Source of the DNA: Armatimonadota bacterium
GTDB taxonomy: Bacteria; Armatimonadota; DTGP01; JAKQQT01
Length of the DNA: 64,000 nt
Assembly: GCA_036504095.1 (NCBI GenBank)
Contig: DASXVS010000046.1
Coordinates: forward strand, 1-64,000
Direction: 5' to 3'
Positions 26,884 to 35,945 of this stretch are shown in pieces (positions within the stretch are counted from its first letter, which is position 1; each line of letters starts with the position of its first letter). The notes beneath the pieces were generated by a model. That model had not been told where the DNA came from, made no database searches, and was given only the letters and a program-made list of their open reading frames with translations. Made by a program: the position numbers and the translations under genes.

Positions 26884-28112
26884 TTCTGGCGTTTCGGTGG
26901 GGCAGGATTGGCCGAGGCTTGGTAGACTGCCAGCAGTTCTTGAACCGGGGAAAGGTTTTCCGTTCGGACTTGCTCGATTTTCGCTTTCATCTCCGCCACG
27001 GTGTCCGTGAACGGGTTGATGGCGTTCGCGGCATCCGGCTTCGAATAGAGGCCCCAATAGCCCATGGGTCCGCCTCGGGCGACGGTCTTGTAGGTCCAGA
27101 CCGCCCAGGAAAAGCCGTTTCCGTTGAGCGTTTGGAGGTATTCCGACATTGTTTCAGGCGAGCTGTGCGGCTCGATATTGAACTCGCCGATGTAGACCGG
27201 CGCATTCCGGTATCCGCGCAGTTCGAGGGTCTTCGGCAACCGCCCGGCAAGCGATTTGATCTGCTCGTCGGAGGATTTGGCGTCGAAATTGTAGAAGTGC
27301 AGGGAGTATACCATATTTGCCCAGCCGGCGACATTTGCGTGCGGCGTCGTGTCGAACCCCTTGTATCCGTCGTCCACGATGACGATCGTGTCCGGCGCGG
27401 CCTTCCGGACCGCCTGGTACAGGCGGTTGTACACGAGGTGCAGCGTCGCCGGGTTGGGTGCGCCGGTCGGTTCGTTGATGAGATCGAACGCGGCGACTCC
27501 CGGGTTCCGGCCGAACTCGCGGGCGATTTTCGTCCAGATATTCTCCGCCTGTTCGACGTATTTCGGCTCATAGAAGAACTTGTTCACGCCGGCTTCACCG
27601 GTTGTATGGTCCGCGCTCTGGCGGCCGGGCGTTCCGTGCATGTCGAGGACCGCATAGAGCCCGTTTTCGTTGGCCCAGGCCACGGATTTCCGCAGCCAGT
27701 CCATACCCTTCGGCTCATCCACGATGTCAAACAGAAACGGGATGCGCACGGAGTTGAACCCGGCGGATTTGATGCGCTTGAAATCCTCGCGCTGGATCCA
27801 GGCGTTGCGCCACGCCGTTTTGATGTCCTGCATGGCGGTTGGTCCCAGGCGTTCGCCGAGGACCCGCCACAACCCGGCGTCGTCGTTCACCTTGTGGTAC
27901 GGCGAACCGTCCGGCGGGTCCTGCACCCAGGGCGTCATCCACATTTCCTGGACGAACCAGCCGCCCAGGTTGATGCCGGCGAGGCGAACCTCGTCGCCGG
28001 CGGGCGTCACGATCTTGATGCCATCGGTCCGCAGGCGAGGGAGCGGCGTCGCTTCACTGCGTGAAGCGACGGGCATAGCGGCTATGGCGGCGGCGAAAAT
28101 CAATTTGAGCAT
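26880..28112 (-). CDS. Secreted glycoside hydrolase family 5 enzyme
   Basis: The 410-residue protein has a signal peptide (1-21) and a single GH5 domain. Acid/base E214 lies in DLINEPTG and nucleophile E310 in YIGEFNIEP. The segment INLGGWFVQEMWMTPWVQDP is shared with the GH5 domain of the next gene, and the two domains are similar along their whole length, indicating duplication. The start at 28112 gives a clean signal peptide; a longer frame to 28157 does not. It is coupled by a 4-nt overlap to the modular GH5 gene. The likely role is endo- or exo-cleavage of a beta-glucan outside the cell. Confidence 0.9.
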   Translation of the reverse strand: MLKLIFAAAIAAMPVASRSEATPLPRLRTDGIKIVTPAGDEVRLAGINLGGWFVQEMWMTPWVQDPPDGSPYHKVNDDAGLWRVLGERLGPTAMQDIKTAWRNAWIQREDFKRIKSAGFNSVRIPFLFDIVDEPKGMDWLRKSVAWANENGLYAVLDMHGTPGRQSADHTTGEAGVNKFFYEPKYVEQAENIWTKIAREFGRNPGVAAFDLINEPTGAPNPATLHLVYNRLYQAVRKAAPDTIVIVDDGYKGFDTTPHANVAGWANMVYSLHFYNFDAKSSDEQIKSLAGRLPKTLELRGYRNAPVYIGEFNIEPHSSPETMSEYLQTLNGNGFSWAVWTYKTVARGGPMGYWGLYSKPDAANAINPFTDTVAEMKAKIEQVRTENLSPVQELLAVYQASANPAPPKRQK

Positions 28113-28175
28113 CGTCTGCTTTCTGACATCACTTGCCCTGGCGACGCGAGGCGTCACATTGAGCCCCGTCGGTGG

Positions 28176-28955
28176 TTACCTGTATTCGTCGGCCATACCG
28201 TTGACGATGGGCATCAGCTTCGCGGAGGTGTCGTAGGCCGGGTTCAGTGACTTCCACATATCGTTGGGCACCACGGTCTGGATCAGTTTGAGGGCCTGCA
28301 CGTGGCCGTCCGCCATGATGATCGGGATGCGGCCGTTGTGCGCGACGAACGGGCCCAATTTGCTCTGGCTGACCTGGATGCCGTTCTGATCGCAGCGGAC
28401 GTTCATCATCCACGGTCCCAGGTCCGGCCAGGCCATGCGGGTGTTGAGGATGAAGAGCGTGCCGGATGGATCCTTCACGTCGCTCAGGTGGTGGATGATT
28501 CTTCGCGAGCCATTGTCCTCAAAGAAGAAGCCGCCGGAGTAGCCATAGGAGGCGGGCAGCGCCTGCGACCTGTCGTTCCGGAACTGCGGGAGCGTGTTGC
28601 TCTCGTCGCCCTGGTTCGGCCACGCCTGCTTCACCCCTCCGAGGCCCGGGAAGTAGTTGGTTACGCTGGGGCAGCGCCACACATCGAAGGATTTCAGGTA
28701 CGGCTGGATAGCCCGTTTCCAGGTCCACGTGCCGCCGACGATGGGCACGCGGTTGGGGGGATAAGTGCCGTCGTTGTCATCGGCGTAGCTCATGCACGCG
28801 ATGCCGATCTGTTTCTCATTGCTGATGCAACTGGTGGTCTTCGCGCGTTCACGCGCCTTGGCGAAGACGGGGAAGAGGATGGCGGCCAAAATGGCGATGA
28901 TGGCGATCACGACCAGCAGCTCAATGAGTGTAAAGGCTTTAAGCCTGATTCTCAT
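28176..28955 (-). CDS. Type II pseudopilin-like protein with H-X9-DG motif
   Basis: The 259-residue protein has a prepilin N-terminus ([20 protein letters not shown], then [13 protein letters not shown]) with the Glu at +5 of the mature protein, so it should be cleaved and methylated by prepilin peptidase. The C-terminal [17 protein letters not shown] contains H, nine residues, then DG, typical of the family expanded in Armatimonadota and Planctomycetota. AAAGGAGAC lies eight bases before the ATG at 28955. It is placed between a GH1 and a GH5 gene in one direction, so it may display or help secrete glycan-active proteins (inference). Confidence 0.88.
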   Translation of the reverse strand: MRIRLKAFTLIELLVVIAIIAILAAILFPVFAKARERAKTTSCISNEKQIGIACMSYADDNDGTYPPNRVPIVGGTWTWKRAIQPYLKSFDVWRCPSVTNYFPGLGGVKQAWPNQGDESNTLPQFRNDRSQALPASYGYSGGFFFEDNGSRRIIHHLSDVKDPSGTLFILNTRMAWPDLGPWMMNVRCDQNGIQVSQSKLGPFVAHNGRIPIIMADGHVQALKLIQTVVPNDMWKSLNPAYDTSAKLMPIVNGMADEYR

Positions 28956-28990
28956 GTCATTGTCTCCTTTGACTCTCGTCACAATTTCCG

Positions 28991-30364
28991 TTAAACGGCA
29001 TTTCGCCGGATCACGCCGGCGTACCAGAGGCCACTGTCCTTCACCGTGCGCTCGTGGGTTGCGTAGTCAACGTGCACGATGCCAAACCGCTTTGCGTATC
29101 CGAAGCCCCATTCAAAGTTGTCCAGCAACGACCATACGAAATATCCGCCGAGGTTGGCGCCGTCCTCGATGGCCCTTGCAGCCGCCCGAATATGGGTTTC
29201 CAGGTAGTGGCGGCGATTTTCGTCGTGCACCCTGCCGTCCGGTGACACGGTTTCGTCAAACGCAGCGCCGTTCTCCGTCACGTACAGCAGAGGCCTTCCG
29301 TACGCCTCATCGAGGTCGCACAGGGTTTCCGTCATTCCGGGGGGGTACACTTCCCAGCCCATCGCGGTGAGGGGGCCTTCGGTGGGCAAAGACCAGCGCG
29401 TCCGCAGCCCGGAGCCATCGGGGTCGTCCGCGATCATGCCGCGGAAGTAGTAATTGGCCCCGATGAAATCGATGGGCGACTGAACGGCGGTTCGCTGTTC
29501 GGGCGTGAAGCGCGGCAGGAGTTCACCGAACGCCTCGCGCATTTCGGGCGGGTAATCGCCGCGGTAAATCGGATCCAGGAACCACTTGTTGCCGTAGGCA
29601 TCGGAGCGGCGGGCGGCCGCCTGGTCCTCGGGGCTGTCCGAAAGGGCGTGGGCCGGGGAGAGGCTGACAGTGATGCCGATTCGTTTGCCGGGGCAAACCT
29701 GGCGGAAGCGCTGGACCGCGAGGCCGTGCGCCACGCAAAGCGTGTGCCCGGCCAGGAGGCCAAGCCGCTGATCGGTCTTTCCCGGCGCGTGCTCGCCGCT
29801 CACGTAGCCCATATGGGCCACGCACCATGGCTCGTTGAGCGTGATCCAGGTGTCGATGCGGTCGCCGAGGGCTTTGAAGCAGGTTTCGGCGTAATCGGCG
29901 AATCGGTTGGCGGTGTCAATGCCGGCCCAGCCGCCTTTGTCTTCCAGCGCCTGCGGGAGGTCCCAGTGGTAGAGGGTCGGAACGGGTGTGATCCCGGCTT
30001 CCAGCAGGGCATCCACGAGACGGTTGTAGAAATCGAGTCCCTTCGGGTTCAGCGGGCCTTCTCCCGTCGGGAAGATGCGCGGCCACCCGATAGAGAAGCG
30101 GTATGCCTGAATCCCGAGGTCGCGCATCAAGGCGATATCCTCGCGGTAGCGATGGTAATGATCGCACGCGACGTCGCCGGTGTCCCCGTTTTGCACTTTG
30201 CCGGGGGTATGGGAAAAGCGGTCCCAGATGCTTTCGCCGCGCCCGTCTTCGTTGGCGGCTCCCTCAATCTGATAAGCGGCGGTGGCGGCGCCCCAGATAA
30301 ATCCCCGGGGAAACGCATCCCCCGCTTCGTGTTCAAGAGTCTGTTCGGTTTCGAAGGTAACCAT
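28991..30364 (-). CDS. Glycoside hydrolase family 1 beta-glucosidase
   Basis: The 457-residue enzyme has the full GH1 pattern: [19 protein letters not shown] at the N-terminus, [11 protein letters not shown], acid/base E178 in TLNEPW and nucleophile E364 in YVTENGAAF. There is no signal peptide, so it acts in the cytoplasm on imported oligosaccharides, splitting terminal beta-glucosides. It is downstream of lacI by nine bases and is therefore under the autoregulated promoter at 31425-31452. GAGGAAG precedes the start. Length is normal for the family. Confidence 0.96.
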   Translation of the reverse strand: MVTFETEQTLEHEAGDAFPRGFIWGAATAAYQIEGAANEDGRGESIWDRFSHTPGKVQNGDTGDVACDHYHRYREDIALMRDLGIQAYRFSIGWPRIFPTGEGPLNPKGLDFYNRLVDALLEAGITPVPTLYHWDLPQALEDKGGWAGIDTANRFADYAETCFKALGDRIDTWITLNEPWCVAHMGYVSGEHAPGKTDQRLGLLAGHTLCVAHGLAVQRFRQVCPGKRIGITVSLSPAHALSDSPEDQAAARRSDAYGNKWFLDPIYRGDYPPEMREAFGELLPRFTPEQRTAVQSPIDFIGANYYFRGMIADDPDGSGLRTRWSLPTEGPLTAMGWEVYPPGMTETLCDLDEAYGRPLLYVTENGAAFDETVSPDGRVHDENRRHYLETHIRAAARAIEDGANLGGYFVWSLLDNFEWGFGYAKRFGIVHVDYATHERTVKDSGLWYAGVIRRNAV

Positions 30365-30373
30365 TATTCTTCC

Positions 30374-31402
30374 TCAGACCGGTTGGGTACGGCCGCCACA
30401 CGACTCCCTGATCACGAGCCGGGTACGGACAATATGATGGGCATCGCCGTTGGAGGGCTCATCGCCGCGGATGCGGGCGATGAGTCTCTCGGCGGCGGTC
30501 TCACCGAGGCGGTAGAACGGCTGGTGAACCGTGGTGAGTGAAGGGGCGACGTACTGGGCTATTGGGATGTCGTCAAAACCCGCGACGGCCATATCGGTGG
30601 GCACGCGCAGCCCCTCGCGGCGCAGGACCTGCAGGGCTCCCAGGGCGGATTCGTCGTTCGCGGCGAATACCGCCGTGGGGCGCGGATCGAGGGCGAGGAG
30701 AGCGCGCATGGCTTCGCGCCCGCTCTTCTCATTGAAGTCCCCGCAGACAACGAGGTCGTCATCGAAGGGTATGTCCGCCTCTTCGACGGCGTCCCGATAA
30801 CCCATGAGGCGCTCGTATGCGTCCAGAAGGCTCGTGGGACCCGCGATGAAGCCAATGCGCTCGTGCCCGAGCCTCAGGAGGTGGCGCGTCATATCGCGCG
30901 CGCTGGACCTGTTATCGCACGTCACCGTATCGACGCCGGACATCGGCGCGGTGTTGTTGATGATGACGAACGGCATTTCGGCGCCGCGGCACTGCGTGAG
31001 GACGTCGTCCCCCATCTCGGTGCCGAGCAGTATGCCCCCGGCGACGCGCTGGCCGGAGAGTGATTCCACATAGTTCTCGGACGACGTCTCCCGCGAGACC
31101 AGGAGGTTGATGTCCATCCCGTTCGCGGCGGCGACGTCGGCGACGGCGCAGACAATCTGCGAGAAATAGAAGCTGTCGAAGATGTGGGAGCGGTACGGCA
31201 TCACGAGGCCGATCGTGTCCGGCGGTCGGCGCAAGGCCAGCGAAACGGCCTGCCGGTTCGGGCGGAAGCGGCGTGTGCGGGCGATCTCGAGGACGCGTTG
31301 GCGGGTGTCTTCGCTCACCTTGTTGAGCGCAGTGTTGTTGATCACGCGTGAAACGGTCGTGATCGATACCCCGGCTTCATCCGCAATATCACGCAAAGAC
31401 AT
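30374..31402 (-). CDS. LacI family transcriptional regulator
   Basis: The 342-residue protein has the LacI helix-turn-helix at residues 2-25 (LRDIADEAGVSITTVSRVIN), the hinge with FRPNRQAVSLALRR, and a periplasmic-binding-protein-like sugar-sensing domain ending LIARIRGDEPSNGDAHH. It is the first gene of an operon with the GH1 gene. Two AGCGCT-centred operators lie upstream, one of them inside the promoter spacer, so it is very probably autoregulated. It may also act on the operator at 21227-21242. Confidence 0.95.
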   Translation of the reverse strand: MSLRDIADEAGVSITTVSRVINNTALNKVSEDTRQRVLEIARTRRFRPNRQAVSLALRRPPDTIGLVMPYRSHIFDSFYFSQIVCAVADVAAANGMDINLLVSRETSSENYVESLSGQRVAGGILLGTEMGDDVLTQCRGAEMPFVIINNTAPMSGVDTVTCDNRSSARDMTRHLLRLGHERIGFIAGPTSLLDAYERLMGYRDAVEEADIPFDDDLVVCGDFNEKSGREAMRALLALDPRPTAVFAANDESALGALQVLRREGLRVPTDMAVAGFDDIPIAQYVAPSLTTVHQPFYRLGETAAERLIARIRGDEPSNGDAHHIVRTRLVIRESCGGRTQPV

Positions 31403-31424
31403 CTGACTGGCGACCCCGCTCCAG

Positions 31425-31452
31425 CTTATAGGTTTAGCGCTTTCCCTATCAA
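31425..31452 (-). promoter_or_regulatory. lacI promoter with operator in its spacer
   Basis: On the minus strand, -35 TTGATA (31447-31452) and -10 TATAAG (31425-31430) are 16 bp apart. The first operator arm occupies the spacer almost exactly, so a bound repressor would block polymerase. Confidence 0.75.
31429..31447. promoter_or_regulatory. LacI operator O1 (promoter-proximal)
   Basis: TAGGTTTAGCGCTTTCCCT is centred on AGCGCT. It is the exact reverse complement, over 19 bp, of the second site at 31477-31495. Centre-to-centre spacing is 47 bp. Confidence 0.75.
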
Positions 31453-31476
31453 GCCATTAATGAGTGCGAAACATAC

Positions 31477-31495
31477 AGGGAAAGCGCTAAACCTA
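31477..31495. promoter_or_regulatory. LacI operator O2 (upstream)
   Basis: AGGGAAAGCGCTAAACCTA repeats O1 in inverted orientation. With O1 it allows binding of two dimers or DNA looping, and it lies toward the divergent gene at 31635, which could be co-regulated. Confidence 0.7.
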
Positions 31496-31634
31496 GATTA
31501 CCAGAAGGGCCGATGATCTGTCCACATGTTTTTTTCGTTTTTTTGCCAATCGAAGAAAACGGTTGCCCGTCTGGTCACGGTCGTGATAACATGGCGGTCA
31601 ACTGGGCGCAAGAATGCTATTCCGGAGGACCCCG

Positions 31635-33689
31635 ATGTACCGCATTCCCGTATGGCCGTTGTCGTTCGTCTTATGCCTGTCCTGCCCACCCCCATCGCTT
31701 TCGGCGCAGTGGGATCGCCTGGGTCCCGATGGCGGCCGGATCCCCGCGCTGTCTGCCGCTCCGTCCAACCCGAGGATCGTCTACGCGGGGAACGCCTTCG
31801 TGTATCGCTCCGACGACGGCGGCGCAAGCTGGGCGCGAACCTCGGATGTGTTTCCAATATCCGGCCCCGACGTCGCACCGCCTTTCGTCCGCTCCATCGC
31901 CGTGAGCCCGGCGGACCCCAATCGCGTTGCCGTCGGCTCACCCCGCGGGCTCTACCTCACCACGGATGGCGGGGTGACGTGGAAACAGGCGCCGGGAGTC
32001 ACAGCGGATATCGCATCGGTCTCGTTCTCGATGAACGGGAAGCAACTGCTGGCGTCGTCCGGAAACACGATGTATCGCAGCCAGAACGCCGGCGACACCT
32101 GGGCCACGCTCTCCGTGCCCACCATGTGCGCGATGACTTGGGACCCGAAGGTTCCGGCGGCGCTGGTTGGGCTGCGGGCGGTCCCCGATGGCTCCGGGCG
32201 GCAGCTATACCGGTCGGATGACGGCGGGTCCTGGTATGCGTTCTCGTCGTTCAGCGGGGTGCCGCTGAACGCGGTCCGGCCGGGCCTCACCGGAGACGCG
32301 TTCTACGCGTCTTCTTCGGACGCCACCGCCGGCGGTTTGTGGCGAGTGGCCAGGAATGGCGTGTCGTCGCAGGTTTGCGCCTATCCGGTCGCCGCCCAGG
32401 CGACGACGCAGGTGTCCCCCTCCTGCTTGCTGGTGGCGAGGGCGACGGGATCCCCGGCGGTGGCGAGAACCTGTGACGACGGCGGATACTGGGATCCGCT
32501 GTACGTGGGCTTCACGGCGCGCGGCGCTTTGGCGCTGACCTTCGGCCCCGATTGGACTCCGTTGGCCGGCACGGAACGCGGCGGCGTGATGGCGAACGAC
32601 CAGAGTTTCGTCTGGCACCCGTCCAACACCGGCCTCGCGGCGGCGACAGTGACGGGAGCCTGCCAGTCCCCCGCCAACCCGAGCGTGATTCTGGCCGCGG
32701 CGACCGACGGCCTGTACCGAAGCTCCAACGACGGAGACTCGTGGACCATGTGCCATGGCTCGCTCACGCGATCGATCCTGGGCGTATCCCCGGCCCTCGC
32801 GGGACGCGTCTGGCATACGGGGGCACAGGGGCTCGAGAAGAGCGACGATTGGGGCGTGATGTGGCAGCATTTCACCACCGGCCTTCCCGCGACCATCGAT
32901 ATCGCCCGCATCGTGCCGCATCCCACGCTGGAGAACACGGTTTTCATCGTGACAGCGGGCGGCGCGGTATACCAGAACACTACCGGTAATCCGAACTGGG
33001 TGCAGAGATTCGCGGCGTGGCCCAGCCCGCCGTCATCGCCGCCCGACCTGGTTATTTCGCCGGTGAACGGCTCGACGGTGTATGCGACCCGGCCGGACGG
33101 GATCTACCGGAGCACCGACGGCGGGGCGCACTGGACACTGCGGACGGCTTCGGTTCCGGCCGGCGCGATGTTGTGCGCCGGGCGGACGAGTGCGGACATC
33201 CTTTATCGCGCCTCCACAATCGGGACCACGGCCTATGTGACGCGATCAACCGACGGCGGGGCGACCTGGGCGGTGATCCGCCAGGAGACCGGCGCGAGCA
33301 ACAGCGCATTCGCCGCGTCGTTTCTGGCCATCGATCCGCGCCAGCCGAACCGGTTCCTGCTGGGCACCAACCGCGGGCTGCGGATCAGCGACGACGCGGG
33401 CGCCACCTGGCGCGTCGAGTCGATCGGGACCGCGGGCATTTTCACCATGGCCTGGGCGCCGTACGGCACAGCGGGTGATCTGCTGGCCACCGGCGGCGCC
33501 GGCTTGCTACGCTACAGACCCCCGTCCCGCTCCTCGATGTCCGCGCCAGACGCGGTCCGCATACTGGCGTTGGCGCTCTCCCCCACCCTGCCCTCACAAG
33601 CCGATCTGGATTTCGCCGATCTGAACGACGATGGACGAATCACGCTGGCCGACGCCGACCTTGCGCTCCGCTCCGCCACCGGACCGTAG
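31635..33689 (+). CDS. Secreted BNR/sialidase-like repeat protein with dockerin-like end
   Basis: The 684-residue protein has a signal peptide (1-24) and many BNR/Asp-box units (YRSDDGGASWART, YLTTDGGVTWKQA, YRSTDGGAHWTLR, TRSTDGGATWAV), which fold as a beta-propeller of the sortilin/Ycf48/sialidase type. A C-terminal dockerin-like loop (DFADLNDDGRITLADADLAL) follows. Catalytic residues of true sialidases are not evident, so a binding or structural role is more likely. The start at 31635 has GGAGG five bases upstream; an ATG at 31614 lies before this ribosome site. It is divergent from lacI and ends at a strong hairpin. Confidence 0.82.
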   Translation: MYRIPVWPLSFVLCLSCPPPSLSAQWDRLGPDGGRIPALSAAPSNPRIVYAGNAFVYRSDDGGASWARTSDVFPISGPDVAPPFVRSIAVSPADPNRVAVGSPRGLYLTTDGGVTWKQAPGVTADIASVSFSMNGKQLLASSGNTMYRSQNAGDTWATLSVPTMCAMTWDPKVPAALVGLRAVPDGSGRQLYRSDDGGSWYAFSSFSGVPLNAVRPGLTGDAFYASSSDATAGGLWRVARNGVSSQVCAYPVAAQATTQVSPSCLLVARATGSPAVARTCDDGGYWDPLYVGFTARGALALTFGPDWTPLAGTERGGVMANDQSFVWHPSNTGLAAATVTGACQSPANPSVILAAATDGLYRSSNDGDSWTMCHGSLTRSILGVSPALAGRVWHTGAQGLEKSDDWGVMWQHFTTGLPATIDIARIVPHPTLENTVFIVTAGGAVYQNTTGNPNWVQRFAAWPSPPSSPPDLVISPVNGSTVYATRPDGIYRSTDGGAHWTLRTASVPAGAMLCAGRTSADILYRASTIGTTAYVTRSTDGGATWAVIRQETGASNSAFAASFLAIDPRQPNRFLLGTNRGLRISDDAGATWRVESIGTAGIFTMAWAPYGTAGDLLATGGAGLLRYRPPSRSSMSAPDAVRILALALSPTLPSQADLDFADLNDDGRITLADADLALRSATGP

Positions 33690-33728
33690 GAGCGAGGGGA
33701 CGATACGGAGAGGGGCAGACGCGGCGAA

Positions 33729-33761
33729 CACGGCCGTGGGCCTGTGGGGCCCACGGCCGTG
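33729..33761. terminator. Bidirectional terminator hairpin
   Basis: A 14-bp perfect stem (CACGGCCGTGGGCC with GGCCCACGGCCGTG, 5-base loop) lies between two convergent genes ending at 33689 and 33780. No long U-tract follows on either side. Confidence 0.6.
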
Positions 33762-33779
33762 CTGTTGTAGAACCTCAGA

Positions 33780-34688
33780 TTACCGTCGGTTGCGGCGTCG
33801 AGCGCCGAGCACCACGGCAAGGCCCGTCGCGATCAGCGACATCGTGCCGGGTTCCGGCACAGTTGGGTTCGGAATCGTGTCTGCCTGCACAGCGAGGTCG
33901 GTACCGATGTTCGTGCCCTGGGTACCGCCTACGTACCGGATGAAGGCGCCCGTGGTGCGGTTGACCTCAAACACGCCTCCGGTATCACTGGATTCGTACA
34001 TCTGTCCGGAGATGCGGTTGAACGCGAGGCCGTCCAGGCCGAGCGCGGGAAACGCTGTGTTGTAGTTGAAGGTCTGGTGGTTCCCGCCAAGAGCGGCGCC
34101 ACCATTGATGCGATAGATGGTACTTCCGCCGTTTCCGGTTCCCAGAAGGTCGCCGCTAATCGGGTCGAACGCAAGGTCGGTATAGAACGCATTACCTCCG
34201 CCGAACGTCCCGACCAGATCGGTCGTCGCGGTGCCGGGGTGGAACCGGAGGAGACCGTTTGCCGGGAAGTGGGCATTGTTGTTCTGGTAGGCCGTGAAGT
34301 ACAGATTGCCGTCAGGGCCGGCGGTAAGGCCGTCCAGATTGCCGCCCAGACCCGTGGATCCCAGCGATGACAGGTTGGTAATCACGCCACCGCTGGATAC
34401 GATGTTTGTCGAGTCCAGACGGAACATATGGACGTCGTCCTGGTACCGGCGCATGAAATAGAGGTTTTTGTCCGGGGTCTCCGCAATCGTAGACCACCCC
34501 GTTCCGACATCCCCGAGAACCGGGTCCCTGAGCCGTCCCATGTCCTGCTTCGTGTCCTGGGTGACGTTAATTTGCCATAGATGCCCATTCCCGGCATCGG
34601 CCATGGCCCACACAACCTCGTCGGCGCGCGCGGCCTGGGCCGCGAGTACCATCAACCCGCACAAGACGGGTAGCCGCAGATCATACAT
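33780..34688 (-). CDS. PEP-CTERM anchored surface protein
   Basis: The 302-residue protein has a signal peptide (to about residue 22), a repeated beta-propeller-like middle (GNGHLWQINVTQDTKQDMG, NLYFMRRYQDDVHMFRLD, LDGLAFNRISGQMYESSD) and the sorting tail VPEPGTMSLIATGLAVVL with ARRRNRR at the end. The PEP motif, hydrophobic helix and Arg cluster are recognised by exosortase in diderms that make exopolysaccharide. The propeller resembles strictosidine-synthase/NHL-type blades. AAAGGA lies about ten bases before the start. Confidence 0.88.
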   Translation of the reverse strand: MYDLRLPVLCGLMVLAAQAARADEVVWAMADAGNGHLWQINVTQDTKQDMGRLRDPVLGDVGTGWSTIAETPDKNLYFMRRYQDDVHMFRLDSTNIVSSGGVITNLSSLGSTGLGGNLDGLTAGPDGNLYFTAYQNNNAHFPANGLLRFHPGTATTDLVGTFGGGNAFYTDLAFDPISGDLLGTGNGGSTIYRINGGAALGGNHQTFNYNTAFPALGLDGLAFNRISGQMYESSDTGGVFEVNRTTGAFIRYVGGTQGTNIGTDLAVQADTIPNPTVPEPGTMSLIATGLAVVLGARRRNRR

Positions 34689-34951
34689 CTCAGTTAGTCC
34701 TTTCCCGCTCGAGTATAAGCGGCATTAATGCCCGTTTGCTGGGCGAGCAATAAATAGGCCAATTCCAGAGCGGGTCCGCGCCCAACTATTTGTGAGCCGG
34801 GGGCGCCGGACGGAGACCGCCGCACCCGCATCCGCAGCCGCCTTGCCGGCGGTTTCACGCTTTCGTTCTGAAGGCGTCGGGAGCAGTATCATGGTTGAAC
34901 GGTTTTATCTGCTCCCTCCCGGTCCAGATATACTGAATTCAGGAGGTAACC

Positions 34952-35860
34952 ATGAATCATCGCACGTTGGGTCGGACAGGATTGGAAGTGACTGATATCG
35001 GGCTGGGGGCGCTGGAGATCGGTCGCCCATGGGGCATCAAATCGGCGGTTGACCCCGGGATGCCGCCGTCGCTTCAGGAGGTGGACAGCCTGCTCCGCCG
35101 AGCGCTGGATCTCGGGATCAATTTCATCGACACCGCCGCCGCGTACGAGGACAGCGAAGAGCGCATCGGCCAGACCATACCGGACCGCCGGGGCGACTAC
35201 TACCTGGCAACCAAATTCGGCGAGCGCTTCAAGACCGGCGAAGGCAGTCACTACGATTTCAGCGCGCCCGCGGCCGAAGCGTTTCTCGAACACAGCCTGC
35301 GCGTGTTGAAGACCGACTATGTGGACCTCTGGCAGATCCATTGCGGGGCAAACGACACCCAGACCGTGACGAGCGAAGAGACGATGGGCGCGATGGTCCG
35401 CGCGAAGGAAGCGGGCAAGGCCCGGTTCCTGGGCGTGTCCCCCGGCACCGTGGAGGCCGCGATGGCCACGATCGAGATGGGGATCTACGACACGCTGCAA
35501 CTCACGTACAACATCTTCGACCGCACCATGGAGACCTCCGGCGTCCTTGCGGCGGCGAAGAAAGCGGGACTCGGCGTCATTTTGAAGTGGCCGCTGGGCG
35601 GAGGCTCGCTGACCCCGAAGTACGCGCGCCTGGATGCGGCAAAGGACAAACGGGTCGCCAAATCGGAGAAGCTGAAGGCCATCGCCGAGAGCCATGGCAT
35701 GACGCTGACGGATATGGCGTTCCGCTTCCTGCTGACCAACGACTGCGTGAGCACCCTCATCGCGGGCACCCGAAGGATCGAGCACCTGGAATCCAACGTG
35801 AAGAACAGCGGCCTGACGCTGGACTCAAGCGTGATGGCGGAGATTGACGGAATACAATAA
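34952..35860 (+). CDS. Aldo/keto reductase
   Basis: The 302-residue enzyme has the AKR (beta/alpha)8 barrel with the catalytic tetrad D in FIDTAAAY, Y in the same motif, K in LATKFG and H in WQIHCG. It starts LGRTGLEVTDIGLGALEIG, typical of the YajO/YdhF-like NADPH-dependent group. AGGAGGTAA precedes the start. It stands alone and probably reduces sugar aldehydes or other carbonyls. The stop codon is followed at once by an inverted heptad element. Confidence 0.93.
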   Translation: MNHRTLGRTGLEVTDIGLGALEIGRPWGIKSAVDPGMPPSLQEVDSLLRRALDLGINFIDTAAAYEDSEERIGQTIPDRRGDYYLATKFGERFKTGEGSHYDFSAPAAEAFLEHSLRVLKTDYVDLWQIHCGANDTQTVTSEETMGAMVRAKEAGKARFLGVSPGTVEAAMATIEMGIYDTLQLTYNIFDRTMETSGVLAAAKKAGLGVILKWPLGGGSLTPKYARLDAAKDKRVAKSEKLKAIAESHGMTLTDMAFRFLLTNDCVSTLIAGTRRIEHLESNVKNSGLTLDSSVMAEIDGIQ

Positions 35861-35945
35861 ACGATGAACGATGAGCGATGAACGATGAATGGCCGTCCGG
35901 GAAATGGGTCCGGGAGCTCATCGTTCATCGCTCATCGTTCATCAT
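35861..35945. repeat. MITE-like inverted heptad element without a gene
   Basis: Arms of 28 bp (35861-35888 and 35918-35945, words AACGATG and AGCGATG) match as inverted repeats at 27 of 28 positions, separated by a 29-bp spacer containing GGCCGTCCGGG and GGGTCCGGG. It starts right after the stop codon of the aldo/keto reductase gene. The right arm forms the last codons of kdsB (MNDER). The same words flank the four-helix-bundle gene at 45331. Confidence 0.93.
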
